From: a virus
Virus record (IMG/VR): IMGVR_UViG_3300045921_000803
Location: 1 to 64,000 of that record
Length of the DNA stretch: 64,000 nt
Strand: one strand, 5' to 3'
This document shows positions 7,965 through 17,061 of this stretch, piece by piece (position 1 is the first letter of the stretch; each line of letters starts with the position of its first letter). The position numbers were made by a program, and so were the translations under genes. The notes under the pieces were generated by a model, which was not told the DNA's origin, ran no database searches, and was given only the letters and a program-made list of their open reading frames with translations.

Positions 7965-9911
7965 CTACACACTGTAAATTTCAATTTCGTCTGCATTGTT
8001 AATTACTAATTCTCGCAAAGTTCCGTCCGGACGTCTTAAAAATATACCGCGACCAGGAACCGATCTGTCAATACTTGCATCCGTAGAACCAAGATGGTTA
8101 CTTGCCAGAAGAAGAGCATTCACATCAGATTGGTCAAACACGGTTCCGTCGATCTGTACAAACCTTAGAAGAATCGTGTCTCCGGGGCTTAGGAATTGTC
8201 CGGCTTCAAATATAACCTTCTGTCCATCCAAGCTGAACGCACCATACGTATAAACCTGTCCAGTATTTACGTCGTAAACCTTAAGAAGATCTGGGTGTGG
8301 CGTGAACTTTGTTAGTGTGAACTCGGTCTCATCGAGGCTTCCATCGAATTCAAATATCTGAACGTTTATCTGCCCATCGGCAACTTTAGCGCTCAGTGTT
8401 TTGTCATAATATAAACCAAAAGCGGCTAATTTTCTTGCAGCAGCAGAACCCGTAACTCTTACCCTAAGATCAAGTTCGACACCTTCTAAAGAAAATATAG
8501 CCTTAAAATTTGTTTCGGTAGACCATGCGCTACCATTAAATCTGCGAACAAAAGGTGCGGAAGCAGAGCTGTCGGCATCCCATCTCAAAGCGGTAACTCC
8601 CGCAGAATATGTACCGGTATACCCTATGGTTCTTAAAACCAGATGGTAGTCGTCAGCGACAACGGTTACTTCCGGAAGTTCTACGGTTAGAGTTCCTGTG
8701 GATATGGATGACATAGCTATGGGGGTTGATTCGGAAAGAACGTCCTGCGATGCGGTTGAAGGATCTCCAGACCCATCATCCCTGACTATGGAAACTACGA
8801 GGAATCCATCGGGAGTACCGATTTTTGTAAGATTTACATCTACCGATCTGATGATAGATTTTTCAGATAGGGAGAACGGTTGTGACATTCTCTGTCTTGT
8901 CGTGGCGTCAAATTCCAGGTTACCAGCACCCGTAGCATTAGAAGCCAAAACCTGCAATACCGACTCTTCTTCGAAAACATGGTAGCCACGATAAAGTTCC
9001 GTAGAACCAACGCGCTCCATGTTGATGGTTTGCCATTCAAGGCCTCCATTTCTTGAGACTTCGTATGTGGCAGCCGTGTCTATTGCTGTAGAGTTCCAGA
9101 AGGTGAGAAGCTCAATCTCACTCAATGCATTTGAGTTGTTCAAGAATTCATTCGGATCAAGCAGATTGATACTCACAAAAGTCTCACCGCTATCTATGTC
9201 AAAGGTGTTTGTAACCAGGTTGAATGAGCCCGTAGAGGATAGGTCAGTTTTTAGGTTTTTATCAGTTTTAAAAATAAGTGGAGAGACAAGCTCGAAGAAA
9301 GAATCCAAGAAGTGATTCTTGATTGTTTCCAGGATCTCGTTTGCTGTACCTGCTCCTCCGCCGCCAGTTCCGGTACCGAACTGTCGAATATTGTTCTGTG
9401 TGATGTTCTGGATTGTTCCAGCAATGTTTTGCACCACAACAAAACCAGCCGCCAGAGTTTCATCCGGAGGTGGTGGAAGATTTACGATTGCTGCAGATTC
9501 TGTAGCCGCCTCGTCGCCAACAATCGTGTTTAGATCGCTTGCTCCGTCAATATAGAAAAGCACCGCTGCGAAATTTCCGGAGGCAAGATTTAACTGGGTA
9601 ATTCCGCCTGTAGACGTAGTGATGTTGCCGCCAGACAGGGAAGGAAAGGTAACCGTGCCGGATGTAAATTGTACATATGCGGTTCCGATATGAGGTATGG
9701 CACGACGACGGTTCGACTCGGAGTTTAAAAGATCCCCACCGCCTACGTTAACTACAAGGGAAGCTGGTTCAGTGGCTGAAAGTCTAAGTAGAGGCGTCAG
9801 CTCGTTGTTTGTAGACGAGGCTAGGTTGTCACCCTCAGGATTGGTAGAGGTGCTTAGCTGGTCTAAAACCCCTCTATATATCGTCTGACGTAGATCTGTT
9901 TTGGTAGACAT
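7965..9911 (-). CDS. Large tail-fibre or baseplate structural protein
   Basis: A 648-residue beta-rich protein. The first ~190 residues start TKTDLRQTIYRGVLDQLS and include a Gly/Thr-rich stretch ending in GTGTGGGGAGTANEI. Residues ~200-480 contain a Ser/Thr-rich domain with RSVDVNLTKIGTPDGFLVV, resembling the jelly-roll ligand-binding modules common in fibres. The C-terminal ~130 residues (FTLTKFTPHPDLLKVYDVN) form another module. It starts about 30 nt beyond a hairpin terminator, so it may head its own transcript. No specific homologue is recognised. Confidence 0.7.
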   Translation of the reverse strand: MSTKTDLRQTIYRGVLDQLSTSTNPEGDNLASSTNNELTPLLRLSATEPASLVVNVGGGDLLNSESNRRRAIPHIGTAYVQFTSGTVTFPSLSGGNITTSTGGITQLNLASGNFAAVLFYIDGASDLNTIVGDEAATESAAIVNLPPPPDETLAAGFVVVQNIAGTIQNITQNNIRQFGTGTGGGGAGTANEILETIKNHFLDSFFELVSPLIFKTDKNLKTDLSSTGSFNLVTNTFDIDSGETFVSINLLDPNEFLNNSNALSEIELLTFWNSTAIDTAATYEVSRNGGLEWQTINMERVGSTELYRGYHVFEEESVLQVLASNATGAGNLEFDATTRQRMSQPFSLSEKSIIRSVDVNLTKIGTPDGFLVVSIVRDDGSGDPSTASQDVLSESTPIAMSSISTGTLTVELPEVTVVADDYHLVLRTIGYTGTYSAGVTALRWDADSSASAPFVRRFNGSAWSTETNFKAIFSLEGVELDLRVRVTGSAAARKLAAFGLYYDKTLSAKVADGQINVQIFEFDGSLDETEFTLTKFTPHPDLLKVYDVNTGQVYTYGAFSLDGQKVIFEAGQFLSPGDTILLRFVQIDGTVFDQSDVNALLLASNHLGSTDASIDRSVPGRGIFLRRPDGTLRELVINNADEIEIYSV

Positions 9912-9942
9912 CTTTATTCCTTTATCTTATATCTTATCATAA

Positions 9943-9964
9943 ACGCGGACCCGAAGGTCCGCGT
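9943..9964 (-). terminator. Intrinsic terminator hairpin between fibre genes
   Basis: A perfect 9-bp GC-rich stem, ACGCGGACC (9943-9951) and GGTCCGCGT (9956-9964), with a CGAA tetraloop. It lies between the stop of the 549-residue fibre gene and the start of the next minus-strand gene. On the minus strand it is followed by TTTATGAT. It may partly attenuate readthrough into the distal fibre genes. Confidence 0.75.
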
Positions 9965-9986
9965 CTATATTTTTGTAAATATTATA

Positions 9987-11636
9987 TTACGCCTCTACGA
10001 ACGTAATCTGTAGAACATCGCCGACCACAAGCTCGGAAGCTCCTCCGGTAGCGATATCGTTCTCAAAACTGATCCTGGTAACCCCACCAGAACCTCCGGT
10101 ATAGTCTACCGTGTATTCGTATGAAGCACCTTCAAATATAGCTCCCGCACCACGAATAAGCACAGAGATGGAGCCAACCACAGCTTCTGCTGATAGGTCT
10201 ACATACTGGTTTGTGATGTCTCCGGATGCCAATACTATTGTTTGTTTTTGAAAAGCAGGGGCAGAAGAAGCTGGAGTTACCCAGGAAAGTGTTCCGTTAC
10301 CATCGGTCTGTAGCACCTGACCACTAGATCCAGGGCTGTTAGGTAATGTTAGATCGTATGAGTTAGCAACAGTATTAGGTGACCTGACACCTACGCCTGT
10401 AGTACCGGAGCTGGACAAAAACCTAAGAATCCTAGGAGATCCACTGTTTCTTTCCACCAGAAGCTCAGTTCCTTGGAAAGTGAAAGCGACGTTATTTGCA
10501 GAATCAATAAGCTCTCTGGTTTCCCAATTAAAAGCTACACTACTGGCTGAATCTATTAGTTGGCGACCACCGTAATCTAAGGATTGGTCTCCTGCAGTAT
10601 CGTAGAGTGTACGAATACTAAAAGCAACAGATAGACCGCCGCTATCGTCTCTTAATTCTCTAAGGGGAACATCTAGTACTGTGTTGCTGCTGGTATCTAG
10701 AATTGCGCTGATATATGCCGTGCTAAAGCTGTTTGCTGCGGAGCCTAGGCTAAGCATCCCCGGATCTCCTGAAATGACGTTTCCGTTCATTACTATGGGA
10801 TTTCCAGAAGAAAGAGCGCTTATAGTGACCCTGTTTGAGGTATCAAGCTTGATTAGAGGAAGATCGGCATCGTTAGCAGCATTCCTGGCTCTTAAAAACT
10901 GATCGTTCTGAAGTCTGATCCTGGAACCGTCAACGGAATTAGCAATAATATCTGCGGTGATGGTGTTTGCTATATCGTCATACGTAAAGTCGATACGAGC
11001 ACTGTCGGTAAGTGCATTGCCTACCGCATCCTGGGCTCTCTCGTCTGTAAAATATAGTGCTGTGCCTTCAGATATGTCGTCGGTATCAAGAACCACAACA
11101 CCCTGTTGGCCATTCACCGAGCTTACCAGGTTTGAGTTGCTTGCCTTCTGCCATACGGTTCCTGAGTACATCACCCAGTCGCCAACCTCGAAAACTATGT
11201 TTCCAGAACCAAGATCTACCGTACCGGCAACCTCTGTCCTGTAAACATCACCAGCATTGCCGGTACCGTCTGCAAGGGTGGGTGTGTTCGTATTAGCATT
11301 CCACTGACCCTTAAATTCCATTACCGAGTTAGGTAATTGCGAAGCAGGAACTTTTCCACCCGCATCCAGTGTAGCAACACCGTTGTTGGCACCAAGTAAG
11401 GATTCGTCTACCTTGTCGTCTAGCTGATCCTGTATATCAGAAGTTACGTTGGCCAGGTATTGGAATTCGGTATTACTTACCGAACCATTCGCTATCTTTG
11501 CAGCGTCGAGGCCGGTAGCAACCTTGGCGTTCGTTACCGCATTATCCTGTATCTTTGCGGTAGCTACGGAATCAGCCGCTAGCTTGGCTTGCGTAACCGA
11601 CAAGTCTTCTAAAAACTTGGTTTTTATCTGTGACAT
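9987..11636 (-). CDS. Long tail-fibre protein
   Basis: A 549-residue fibre. The N-terminal region (AKLAADSVATAKIQDNAVTN, then KVATGLDAAKIANGSVSN) is the repeated A-K-I/L-A-x-G/D-S-V pattern found in many phage tail fibres. It is followed by an LANVTSDIQDQLDDKVDES trimerisation-like helix. Next comes GKVPASQLPNSVMEFKGQWN with a carbohydrate-module-like VYRTEVAGTVDLGSG domain. The C-terminal half has short repeats (RELIDSANNVAF, RQLIDSASSVAF, RELRDDSGGLSVAF). The intrinsic hairpin at 9943-9964 follows the gene. Confidence 0.85.
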   Translation of the reverse strand: MSQIKTKFLEDLSVTQAKLAADSVATAKIQDNAVTNAKVATGLDAAKIANGSVSNTEFQYLANVTSDIQDQLDDKVDESLLGANNGVATLDAGGKVPASQLPNSVMEFKGQWNANTNTPTLADGTGNAGDVYRTEVAGTVDLGSGNIVFEVGDWVMYSGTVWQKASNSNLVSSVNGQQGVVVLDTDDISEGTALYFTDERAQDAVGNALTDSARIDFTYDDIANTITADIIANSVDGSRIRLQNDQFLRARNAANDADLPLIKLDTSNRVTISALSSGNPIVMNGNVISGDPGMLSLGSAANSFSTAYISAILDTSSNTVLDVPLRELRDDSGGLSVAFSIRTLYDTAGDQSLDYGGRQLIDSASSVAFNWETRELIDSANNVAFTFQGTELLVERNSGSPRILRFLSSSGTTGVGVRSPNTVANSYDLTLPNSPGSSGQVLQTDGNGTLSWVTPASSAPAFQKQTIVLASGDITNQYVDLSAEAVVGSISVLIRGAGAIFEGASYEYTVDYTGGSGGVTRISFENDIATGGASELVVGDVLQITFVEA

Positions 11637-11669
11637 CCCTCTCTCCCTCTAGGCATATAATAAACTAAC

Positions 11670-12236
11670 CTAGAAATTATAAATAATAACTAAAACATCT
11701 CCGGCATCCAAGATGCCGTCTAAACCTAAACCATTCCAGGTGAGCGCATCGCCCACCACGCTAAAATCAACACCATAGATCTGCACAGGACCACCAACAG
11801 CAAAAACCTTAACCTTTGTGGGGTCGGAAGGTGTTTCCGACAGGGTCAGCGTTTTTGCCGTAGCTTCACCAGAAGTTATTGTCCTATACTCTACCTCTTC
11901 GCTGGCTGCAGAGCCTGATTCTACGGCTGTCTCCAAAGCCTCAAGGGCTTCTTTTATCGTAGAATCGTCCGGTATCGTGCTTCCTGGAAACATACCCAGA
12001 TCTACACTTCCGGGGGAAACCCCAGACAGAGTATTAAGACTGTTTATATGTCCTAGGTCAACATCCTCATCAGCAACATTTATGGTTCTTACGTCGGTTA
12101 TCGGTCCAGCGAAGGTGACATGGTCAGGACCGCCTAGGTTTATTTTGAGGTTCTGCACAACAAGGGTGTTCTGCGACAGATTTATATCTGTGTATATCCC
12201 CGAAACAAGCCTAGTTAACCTACTAATATCAGCCAT
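11670..12236 (-). CDS. Hypothetical fibre/baseplate accessory protein
   Basis: A 188-residue protein. It starts ADISRLTRLVSGIYTDINLS and ends LDAGDVLVIIYNF. That ending resembles the VVGDVLQITFVEA end of the adjacent 549-residue fibre, so the two may share a C-terminal beta module of the 'GD.L.I.Y' type. A helical EALEALETAVESGSAASEE segment lies mid-protein. The context suggests a short fibre or adaptor. The function is unproven. Confidence 0.7.
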   Translation of the reverse strand: MADISRLTRLVSGIYTDINLSQNTLVVQNLKINLGGPDHVTFAGPITDVRTINVADEDVDLGHINSLNTLSGVSPGSVDLGMFPGSTIPDDSTIKEALEALETAVESGSAASEEVEYRTITSGEATAKTLTLSETPSDPTKVKVFAVGGPVQIYGVDFSVVGDALTWNGLGLDGILDAGDVLVIIYNF

Positions 12237-12242
12237 AAAAAC

Positions 12243-12467
12243 TTATTTTTTTACCTTCAGATGATTTCTTCTTATAAGATTAGGGTCATTATGTTTCAAA
12301 ATCTCTATGCTTAAAACCGATTCTAGGCCGTATATAGACAGTAAACTGTTTATGTCTAGCGTTGCAGCATCTACGATGTTCCTTATCCTGGCCCTTAGGG
12401 TGCTTTCAACTTCCTGAAACTGCTCTTCTGAAAGGGAATCTAGGTCTATGTACTTATTTTTTTTCAT
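12243..12467 (-). CDS. Small hypothetical protein in tail operon
   Basis: A 74-residue mostly helical protein (LSEEQFQEVESTLRARIRNI). Its ATG overlaps the preceding gene's stop by 4 nt (ATGA type). No recognisable domain. It could be a small assembly factor, since helical 60-80-residue proteins are common in tail operons. Confidence 0.7.
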   Translation of the reverse strand: MKKNKYIDLDSLSEEQFQEVESTLRARIRNIVDAATLDINSLLSIYGLESVLSIEILKHNDPNLIRRNHLKVKK

Positions 12468-12913
12468 AATTTACCCACAAGCTGCATCTTTACCAGAAGA
12501 TCTTTCTGGGAAGGTGTTGTAGAATTCCTCACTATAACCCCTACCCTTATTATCGCATCACCTTCCAAGAAACCGGCATTCCCGATCGAAGGCAGAACGT
12601 TCGTAAGGCCTCCAGTCTTAGAGACATACAGGTAGTCCCCGTGCGCAAAAGATGTTGTAATATTTTCAATCCTTCCTGCCAAGGCTACGGGGCCTGAAGA
12701 GTTGTTGGCTATGCTGGCGGAGGTTACTCCTGCCAAGGCTACAACGGAATCCTCATCAGAAACGTCAATCAGGGTTAGTCTTCCATCATTATCTACCGCA
12801 ACAGGAGTCAGATTACCTATGGTGTTGCCGGACTGATTTATCATGATAGCAGACAGGTTGCTGTTTGCAGCCTGAGCTTCAGATATGATTGACGCGTATG
12901 GTCGATAGCTCAT
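12464..12913 (-). CDS. Hypothetical virion-associated protein
   Basis: A 149-residue Ala/Ser/Val-rich beta protein (TPVAVDNDGRLTLIDVSDED, HGDYLYVSKTGGLTNVLPS, IIRVGVIVRN). The pattern of short beta strands with a GDYLYVS motif is common in small phage decoration and fibre-attachment proteins, but no family can be named with confidence. It starts 7 nt after the stop of the 925-residue baseplate protein. Confidence 0.7.
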   Translation of the reverse strand: MSYRPYASIISEAQAANSNLSAIMINQSGNTIGNLTPVAVDNDGRLTLIDVSDEDSVVALAGVTSASIANNSSGPVALAGRIENITTSFAHGDYLYVSKTGGLTNVLPSIGNAGFLEGDAIIRVGVIVRNSTTPSQKDLLVKMQLVGKL

Positions 12914-12920
12914 TTGTTCC

Positions 12921-15698
12921 CTACACTACGTGCCAGTTTGCGCCATCAGACACCAAAGCAACGCTTTCATATTGAATGGTTACGGCGATAGGTGTTGTGG
13001 TGATGTCCACGCCATCGGCAGTCTGATTTAAGATAGACTCGATGAACATGGTATTTCCTGCGTCAATTTTTTTAATCGTTATAAGTTTTCCTGAGTTACC
13101 TATGGCCGAAGGAAGGGTGACAGTTCTGTTTCCTCCGGAATTTGACAATAAGATATAATCATTAGCGGCGGTTGCTACGTAGTTTGCACCTGTAACGGTA
13201 ACTACGTTGTATGTAGGAGCTGAAGGAGTGGCTGAGATGGTTATGTCATTAGTGTTCTGCGTGATGTTTACACCGGCTCCAGCCTGAAGTCTTCTAAAGT
13301 TAAGAGCGGTACCTACCTTGTCCCTGAACACGTTAGCGCCAACACCTACGTTTGCACCTGTATTTATCTCTCCTCCGCCCGCACCAGAACCTGCTGCTTT
13401 ACCCGGATCAATCCTGAAGGTTATCTCATCTCCAACTACCAGATCTTGTTGAATCTGTATCGTCACAGACTCGTCGCCAGCGGAGCCAACCTCTGTCCAG
13501 TCGATAGGAATTCTTAGTCTTTGTCCGTTAAGGAAAACTTCTAGGTCGCCTTTTCCTACAACGTAGTTCCTCACCAGATTAAGATCTCTGGAGTCAAAGG
13601 GAAGTGTTAGGTTTGTTCCTGCTAGTACAGGACCAGTAACCTCGTTATCGTCAGCAGGAGGGCCAGCAACTACAGACAAAACCTCTTCGTAGATTTTTAT
13701 ATCCTGGCCAGCCAATGCATTAAGATTTGCATCAAGTTTTTTGATAGAAAGCGTCAGATCGTCGCCGTCGGCTATGTAAAAATTTGGAAATCCATCACCC
13801 TGCGATGTTATGGAGATAGAAAGCCCGGTGACGTTCACGTTTGCGGGATCGGTAGAGCTACCTGCTGCGGCAAGAGTAACGGTTACCACATCGTTCAATA
13901 CGCTGGCATTGAAATCTAAGAAAGAAGATATTGCAAGTTGGGTAGCGGTAGCAACATCGTTAGCGGTGTCGCCGGTAGATATGCTCACCTCTATCGGAAT
14001 CTTGCCGATAGGAGCAGGATTGCCGCCGGAGCCATCCTTATTATACCAAACATAGTACTCGTTCTGATCTAAGGCAGAATTTATCGTAAAATATTGACCA
14101 GAAACTATAGAGGAGGCTGCGGGACAGGTGACATCAAAAACTTCAGTATTGAGAATACCCAATTTAACGGAGTATTCGGGAAAATCATCTACCTCACTCG
14201 TTGCCCCAATATATGCTATAATCTCTTCTGTTGTGTTGTCAGATATCTCTCTATCTTCGCCCTGTTGAAGCTCTGATCCTAAAAACCTGACATACACGCG
14301 AGGTGTTGAACCTCCGCTGTCAGATCTCATCAGAAACCAGAACACATCCTCGTTAAAAGGAACATCTTTTCTAGCAGCTATTCTAAGATGTCGATCGGTA
14401 GAAGGAGCGGGATTGGTTTCATAGACACCGAAAGCATATTCTGCTTTGGCCCCAGAAGGACCTGTAGACGTACCTGGATATGCAACAGTAAGCGTCACCT
14501 GTGAGAGGCTGTCTACAGATTGGATCTGCAGATACTGAGTGTCGTCATCAGAAGCTAATTTTATCCAGTCACCGGCCTGAAGAAGACCTGTCCACGACAC
14601 GCTTCCTACCGACACTACGGTAGGGTTGCCAGTAGTAAAAACAAGATTTGGTACAACCGCTACGCCTCTTATTAAATTTATATATGCAACCTGATCATCA
14701 GAAAGAGTTATATCCGATGTAGAAGGGTTGGCATTGATTCTGAAACTAAGCCTGCTACCAACAATGGATAGAAATATATCCTGAGACCAATTAATCTTTC
14801 CGGCTACAAATTTGTCGTGTGATATATTTCCGCGACCAGTTACAACGGTATTGCCAAGATCTTGTCTAAGCTTTACTATGGAACCGCCGATATTTGGAGA
14901 ATACCAGTATGTGGTTCCCTTAATCTCCTGAAAAGAGGACATGACCGCATCCATCCATTCCTTCATAGAATAGATCTGCTTGTCGCCGCCCCGGAAAGGA
15001 TTCAATGAACTAGATGTGGATGTTACAGGATTTTCAGTTCTTCCTTCTGTGTGATTATTCCAAGGATATAGATATGCAGGATTGGGATTTGTTCTTCCTG
15101 CTGTTCCCAACCGAAACATCATGGGTCTCTGATCTGTTATCTCCACAACGTTTCCTGCGGGGTCTACGGTGACTCTTGCTATTGGAAGTACGTTGGATGC
15201 CCATACCGAAGTTGTGATTACGATATTGTAGCGAAGTATCGAAGCAAGCGGTACGTTTGAGCTGAATTCTGATCTTGAGGTTGGGTTCCAAAAATAAACG
15301 GTGTCTGAAGTGGTGTCGTCTGCAAATCTTTCATACTCTATACCGATATAGTTTACGGCATTGGGAGTAAAGAAACCTCTAACTTTTGGATTGATGGTTG
15401 AGTTTAGAATTTCTGGAGCAGCATTCGAAGGAACTGTGTAAAAAGTACCTGACTGCCTAGATGTGCCGTGAAATATGGTGCCGGAGGAAACCAAAAGCTG
15501 AAGGCCTGCGGCAGCAGAGCCTATAGCCCCCGTCATGTTAAGCTCAAAACCCCTAACTACATACTCTTTGCCAGCACCGGTTACCCACCCTCTAAGAAGT
15601 TCATCAAAGTCGTTTGAAACAGCACTTTCTACAGATCTAAGATGCGGAACATCTATCCTTTGGCTACCTAGCCAACGCTGCCTTCTTCTAACACTCAT
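12921..15698 (-). CDS. Large baseplate/fibre-attachment protein
   Basis: A 925-residue structural protein and the first gene of this transcription unit. The N-terminus (MSVRRRQRWLGSQRIDVPHLRS) is basic. The middle contains GIEYERFADDTTSDTVYFWN and a KEWMDAVMSSFQEIKGTTYW segment typical of proteins that bridge baseplate wedge and fibres. Around residues 545-640 it carries the EYYVWYNKDGSGGNPAP module also present in the two large proteins upstream. The C-terminus is a fibre-like VVTVTGANYVATAANDYILL domain. The SD GGAG lies 7 nt before the ATG. The exact homologue is not identified. Confidence 0.75.
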   Translation of the reverse strand: MSVRRRQRWLGSQRIDVPHLRSVESAVSNDFDELLRGWVTGAGKEYVVRGFELNMTGAIGSAAAGLQLLVSSGTIFHGTSRQSGTFYTVPSNAAPEILNSTINPKVRGFFTPNAVNYIGIEYERFADDTTSDTVYFWNPTSRSEFSSNVPLASILRYNIVITTSVWASNVLPIARVTVDPAGNVVEITDQRPMMFRLGTAGRTNPNPAYLYPWNNHTEGRTENPVTSTSSSLNPFRGGDKQIYSMKEWMDAVMSSFQEIKGTTYWYSPNIGGSIVKLRQDLGNTVVTGRGNISHDKFVAGKINWSQDIFLSIVGSRLSFRINANPSTSDITLSDDQVAYINLIRGVAVVPNLVFTTGNPTVVSVGSVSWTGLLQAGDWIKLASDDDTQYLQIQSVDSLSQVTLTVAYPGTSTGPSGAKAEYAFGVYETNPAPSTDRHLRIAARKDVPFNEDVFWFLMRSDSGGSTPRVYVRFLGSELQQGEDREISDNTTEEIIAYIGATSEVDDFPEYSVKLGILNTEVFDVTCPAASSIVSGQYFTINSALDQNEYYVWYNKDGSGGNPAPIGKIPIEVSISTGDTANDVATATQLAISSFLDFNASVLNDVVTVTLAAAGSSTDPANVNVTGLSISITSQGDGFPNFYIADGDDLTLSIKKLDANLNALAGQDIKIYEEVLSVVAGPPADDNEVTGPVLAGTNLTLPFDSRDLNLVRNYVVGKGDLEVFLNGQRLRIPIDWTEVGSAGDESVTIQIQQDLVVGDEITFRIDPGKAAGSGAGGGEINTGANVGVGANVFRDKVGTALNFRRLQAGAGVNITQNTNDITISATPSAPTYNVVTVTGANYVATAANDYILLSNSGGNRTVTLPSAIGNSGKLITIKKIDAGNTMFIESILNQTADGVDITTTPIAVTIQYESVALVSDGANWHVV

Positions 15699-15758
15699 GG
15701 TCTATTCTCCAATACCTGCAAATTCAAATATTTAGGTAATTTTGAGCTTTTATGTACA

Positions 15759-15787
15759 CCTATAAGATTGTCTACATGTGAAAAAAA
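15759..15787 (-). promoter_or_regulatory. Candidate minus-strand promoter and AATCTTAT motif
   Basis: On the minus strand: TTTTTT (15787-15782), 17 nt, then TATAGG (15764-15759), upstream of the baseplate gene starting at 15698. The same element spacing occurs at the plus-strand promoter near 48122. The spacer ends in AATCT; together with the -10 it makes AATCTTATAGG, a motif also seen upstream of the minus-strand genes starting at 26041 and 28775. Confidence 0.45.
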
Positions 15788-15845
15788 TAGAAGCAATCTA
15801 ATTTAATGATATCATATAGTGTAGAGCACAAACCTTGGAGTTTTT

Positions 15846-16190
15846 GTGGGCAGAGGCAAGTCTTTCAAGACCGATAAAGAATTCAGCAGAAAACAAGAAT
15901 TGTCTAATAAAAACAAAGAGTTACAGAGAGAAATCAACAAACTCAGAAAGGCACTGGACAAAGTAAACCATGGGTGGTGCCCTAAATGCACAGGAATTGT
16001 TGACGAAAACGACAACAAGACACCGCAAGAGCTTCCAAAAATTAAAGATCGAACGTGTTATCAGTGCGGTAAAGCGAAGCTGGTAATGCTGAAATACCCT
16101 AAGCCTGACGGGTACTGGTACAAAAGAGAGTGTCCGGTATGTGGACATAGGACCAGAGGAAAGAGGCTTACGGATGAGGTGAAGGAATGA
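15846..16190 (+). CDS. Coiled-coil zinc-ribbon protein
   Basis: A 114-residue protein starting at GTG, with GGAG 5 nt upstream. Residues ~10-40 are a basic coiled coil (QELSNKNKELQREINKLRKA). Three Cys pairs follow: CPKC, CYQCGK and CPVCG, ending in HRTRGKR. This suggests one or two structural zinc ribbons that may bind nucleic acid. It heads a three-gene plus-strand island inserted between minus-strand baseplate genes and overlaps the next gene by ATGA. A regulatory or DNA-processing role is possible but unproven. Confidence 0.82.
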   Translation: MGRGKSFKTDKEFSRKQELSNKNKELQREINKLRKALDKVNHGWCPKCTGIVDENDNKTPQELPKIKDRTCYQCGKAKLVMLKYPKPDGYWYKRECPVCGHRTRGKRLTDEVKE

Positions 16191-16495
16191 GAGTTGTAAA
16201 AATTACAAAGACGATGATGAAGGACCCTGAAACGCTGCTTATTAAAATCGGTGCGGTTGTAGGTAGGAATGGCTATCCTAACCATGTTTTTATGAACAGC
16301 AAAGATTATGAGGTTCTAAAAAGAAACGTAAAAAATAACATAAAAAAGAGCAGTCGCAATATATCGAAGATGAAGGTCGAGTATTATGCTGGTCTTATCA
16401 TGCTCAATCTGGGACCTAGATCGCTAAAAAATGGAGTCCAGAAAGGCTATCTGCTTGTGGACGATGCTGCCATAGAAAGAGAGAAGGGAAGTTGA
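16187..16495 (+). CDS. Small basic hypothetical protein
   Basis: A 102-residue Lys/Arg-rich protein (KNVKNNIKKSSRNISKMKVE). Both ends are translationally coupled: ATGA to the upstream zinc-ribbon gene and TTGA to the exonuclease gene downstream. No family is recognised. High basicity and the neighbouring exonuclease suggest nucleic-acid contact. Confidence 0.75.
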   Translation: MRVVKITKTMMKDPETLLIKIGAVVGRNGYPNHVFMNSKDYEVLKRNVKNNIKKSSRNISKMKVEYYAGLIMLNLGPRSLKNGVQKGYLLVDDAAIEREKGS

Positions 16496-17061
16496 GACTA
16501 CTTTCTATAGATCTGGAGCTTAATCAGCCCAGTCAAAAAATTATCCAGATAGGTGCCTGCGCTCTGGATCTGAAGACGGGAAAAATAAATGACCAGCTAT
16601 CCATTTTTGTAAACCCGATGGAAAAGATAGCCCCTGAAATAACAGTATTGACAGGGATAACCCAGGATGATGTTGACCACAACGGATATTCAGTACTGGA
16701 AGCGTATTTCTTGTTGAAAAAATTTGCACATAAAAATAAGGTGTTTAAGAATCCAATAGTCTGGGGATCTGGCGCATGGAGCGACTCTTCGCATCTTTAT
16801 AAAGAGGCTTCTCCAGGAGAGTCTAACTTTATGGGGCATCGAGTTATAGATGTAAAGACCATCTATCAGAGCATCAGATTGAGGAACTGGCAAAAAACAA
16901 AAGGCGGCCTTGAAACGGCGATGAGAGAGATGGGGCTTATGTTTGAAGGAAAGCCTCACAACGCCTTGTGTGATGCTATAAATACTGCAAAATTTTGGTT
17001 CTATATAACCGAAAAACTTAAGAACTTCGGTCCAAAGATTCGAAACCCACAAGACCTTTAA
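16492..17061 (+). CDS. DnaQ-like DEDDh 3'-5' exonuclease
   Basis: A 189-residue DnaQ/RNase T-fold exonuclease. ExoI is SIDLEL (Asp7, Glu9), ExoII includes GAWSDSSHL (Asp98) and ExoIII is HNALCDA (His156, Asp161), giving the full DEDDh set. Members use two metal ions to remove nucleotides from 3' ends. No ATG or GTG precedes ExoI, so the TTG at 16492, overlapping the previous stop as TTGA with AGAAGGGAA upstream, is the start. Its 3' end overlaps the convergent minus-strand gene by 44 nt. A DNA or RNA trimming role in replication or host takeover is likely. Confidence 0.9.
   Translation: MRLLSIDLELNQPSQKIIQIGACALDLKTGKINDQLSIFVNPMEKIAPEITVLTGITQDDVDHNGYSVLEAYFLLKKFAHKNKVFKNPIVWGSGAWSDSSHLYKEASPGESNFMGHRVIDVKTIYQSIRLRNWQKTKGGLETAMREMGLMFEGKPHNALCDAINTAKFWFYITEKLKNFGPKIRNPQDL

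Noticed and set aside
9920-9942. ATCTTATATCTTATCATA as another AATCTTAT promoter
   Set aside because: It reads on the plus strand while adjacent genes are on the minus strand, and it lies next to a terminator.
11678-11690. TATAAATA, resembling a T4 late promoter, on the plus strand
   Set aside because: It lies at the 3' end of a minus-strand gene with no plus-strand gene downstream, and there is no evidence for a T4-type late system.
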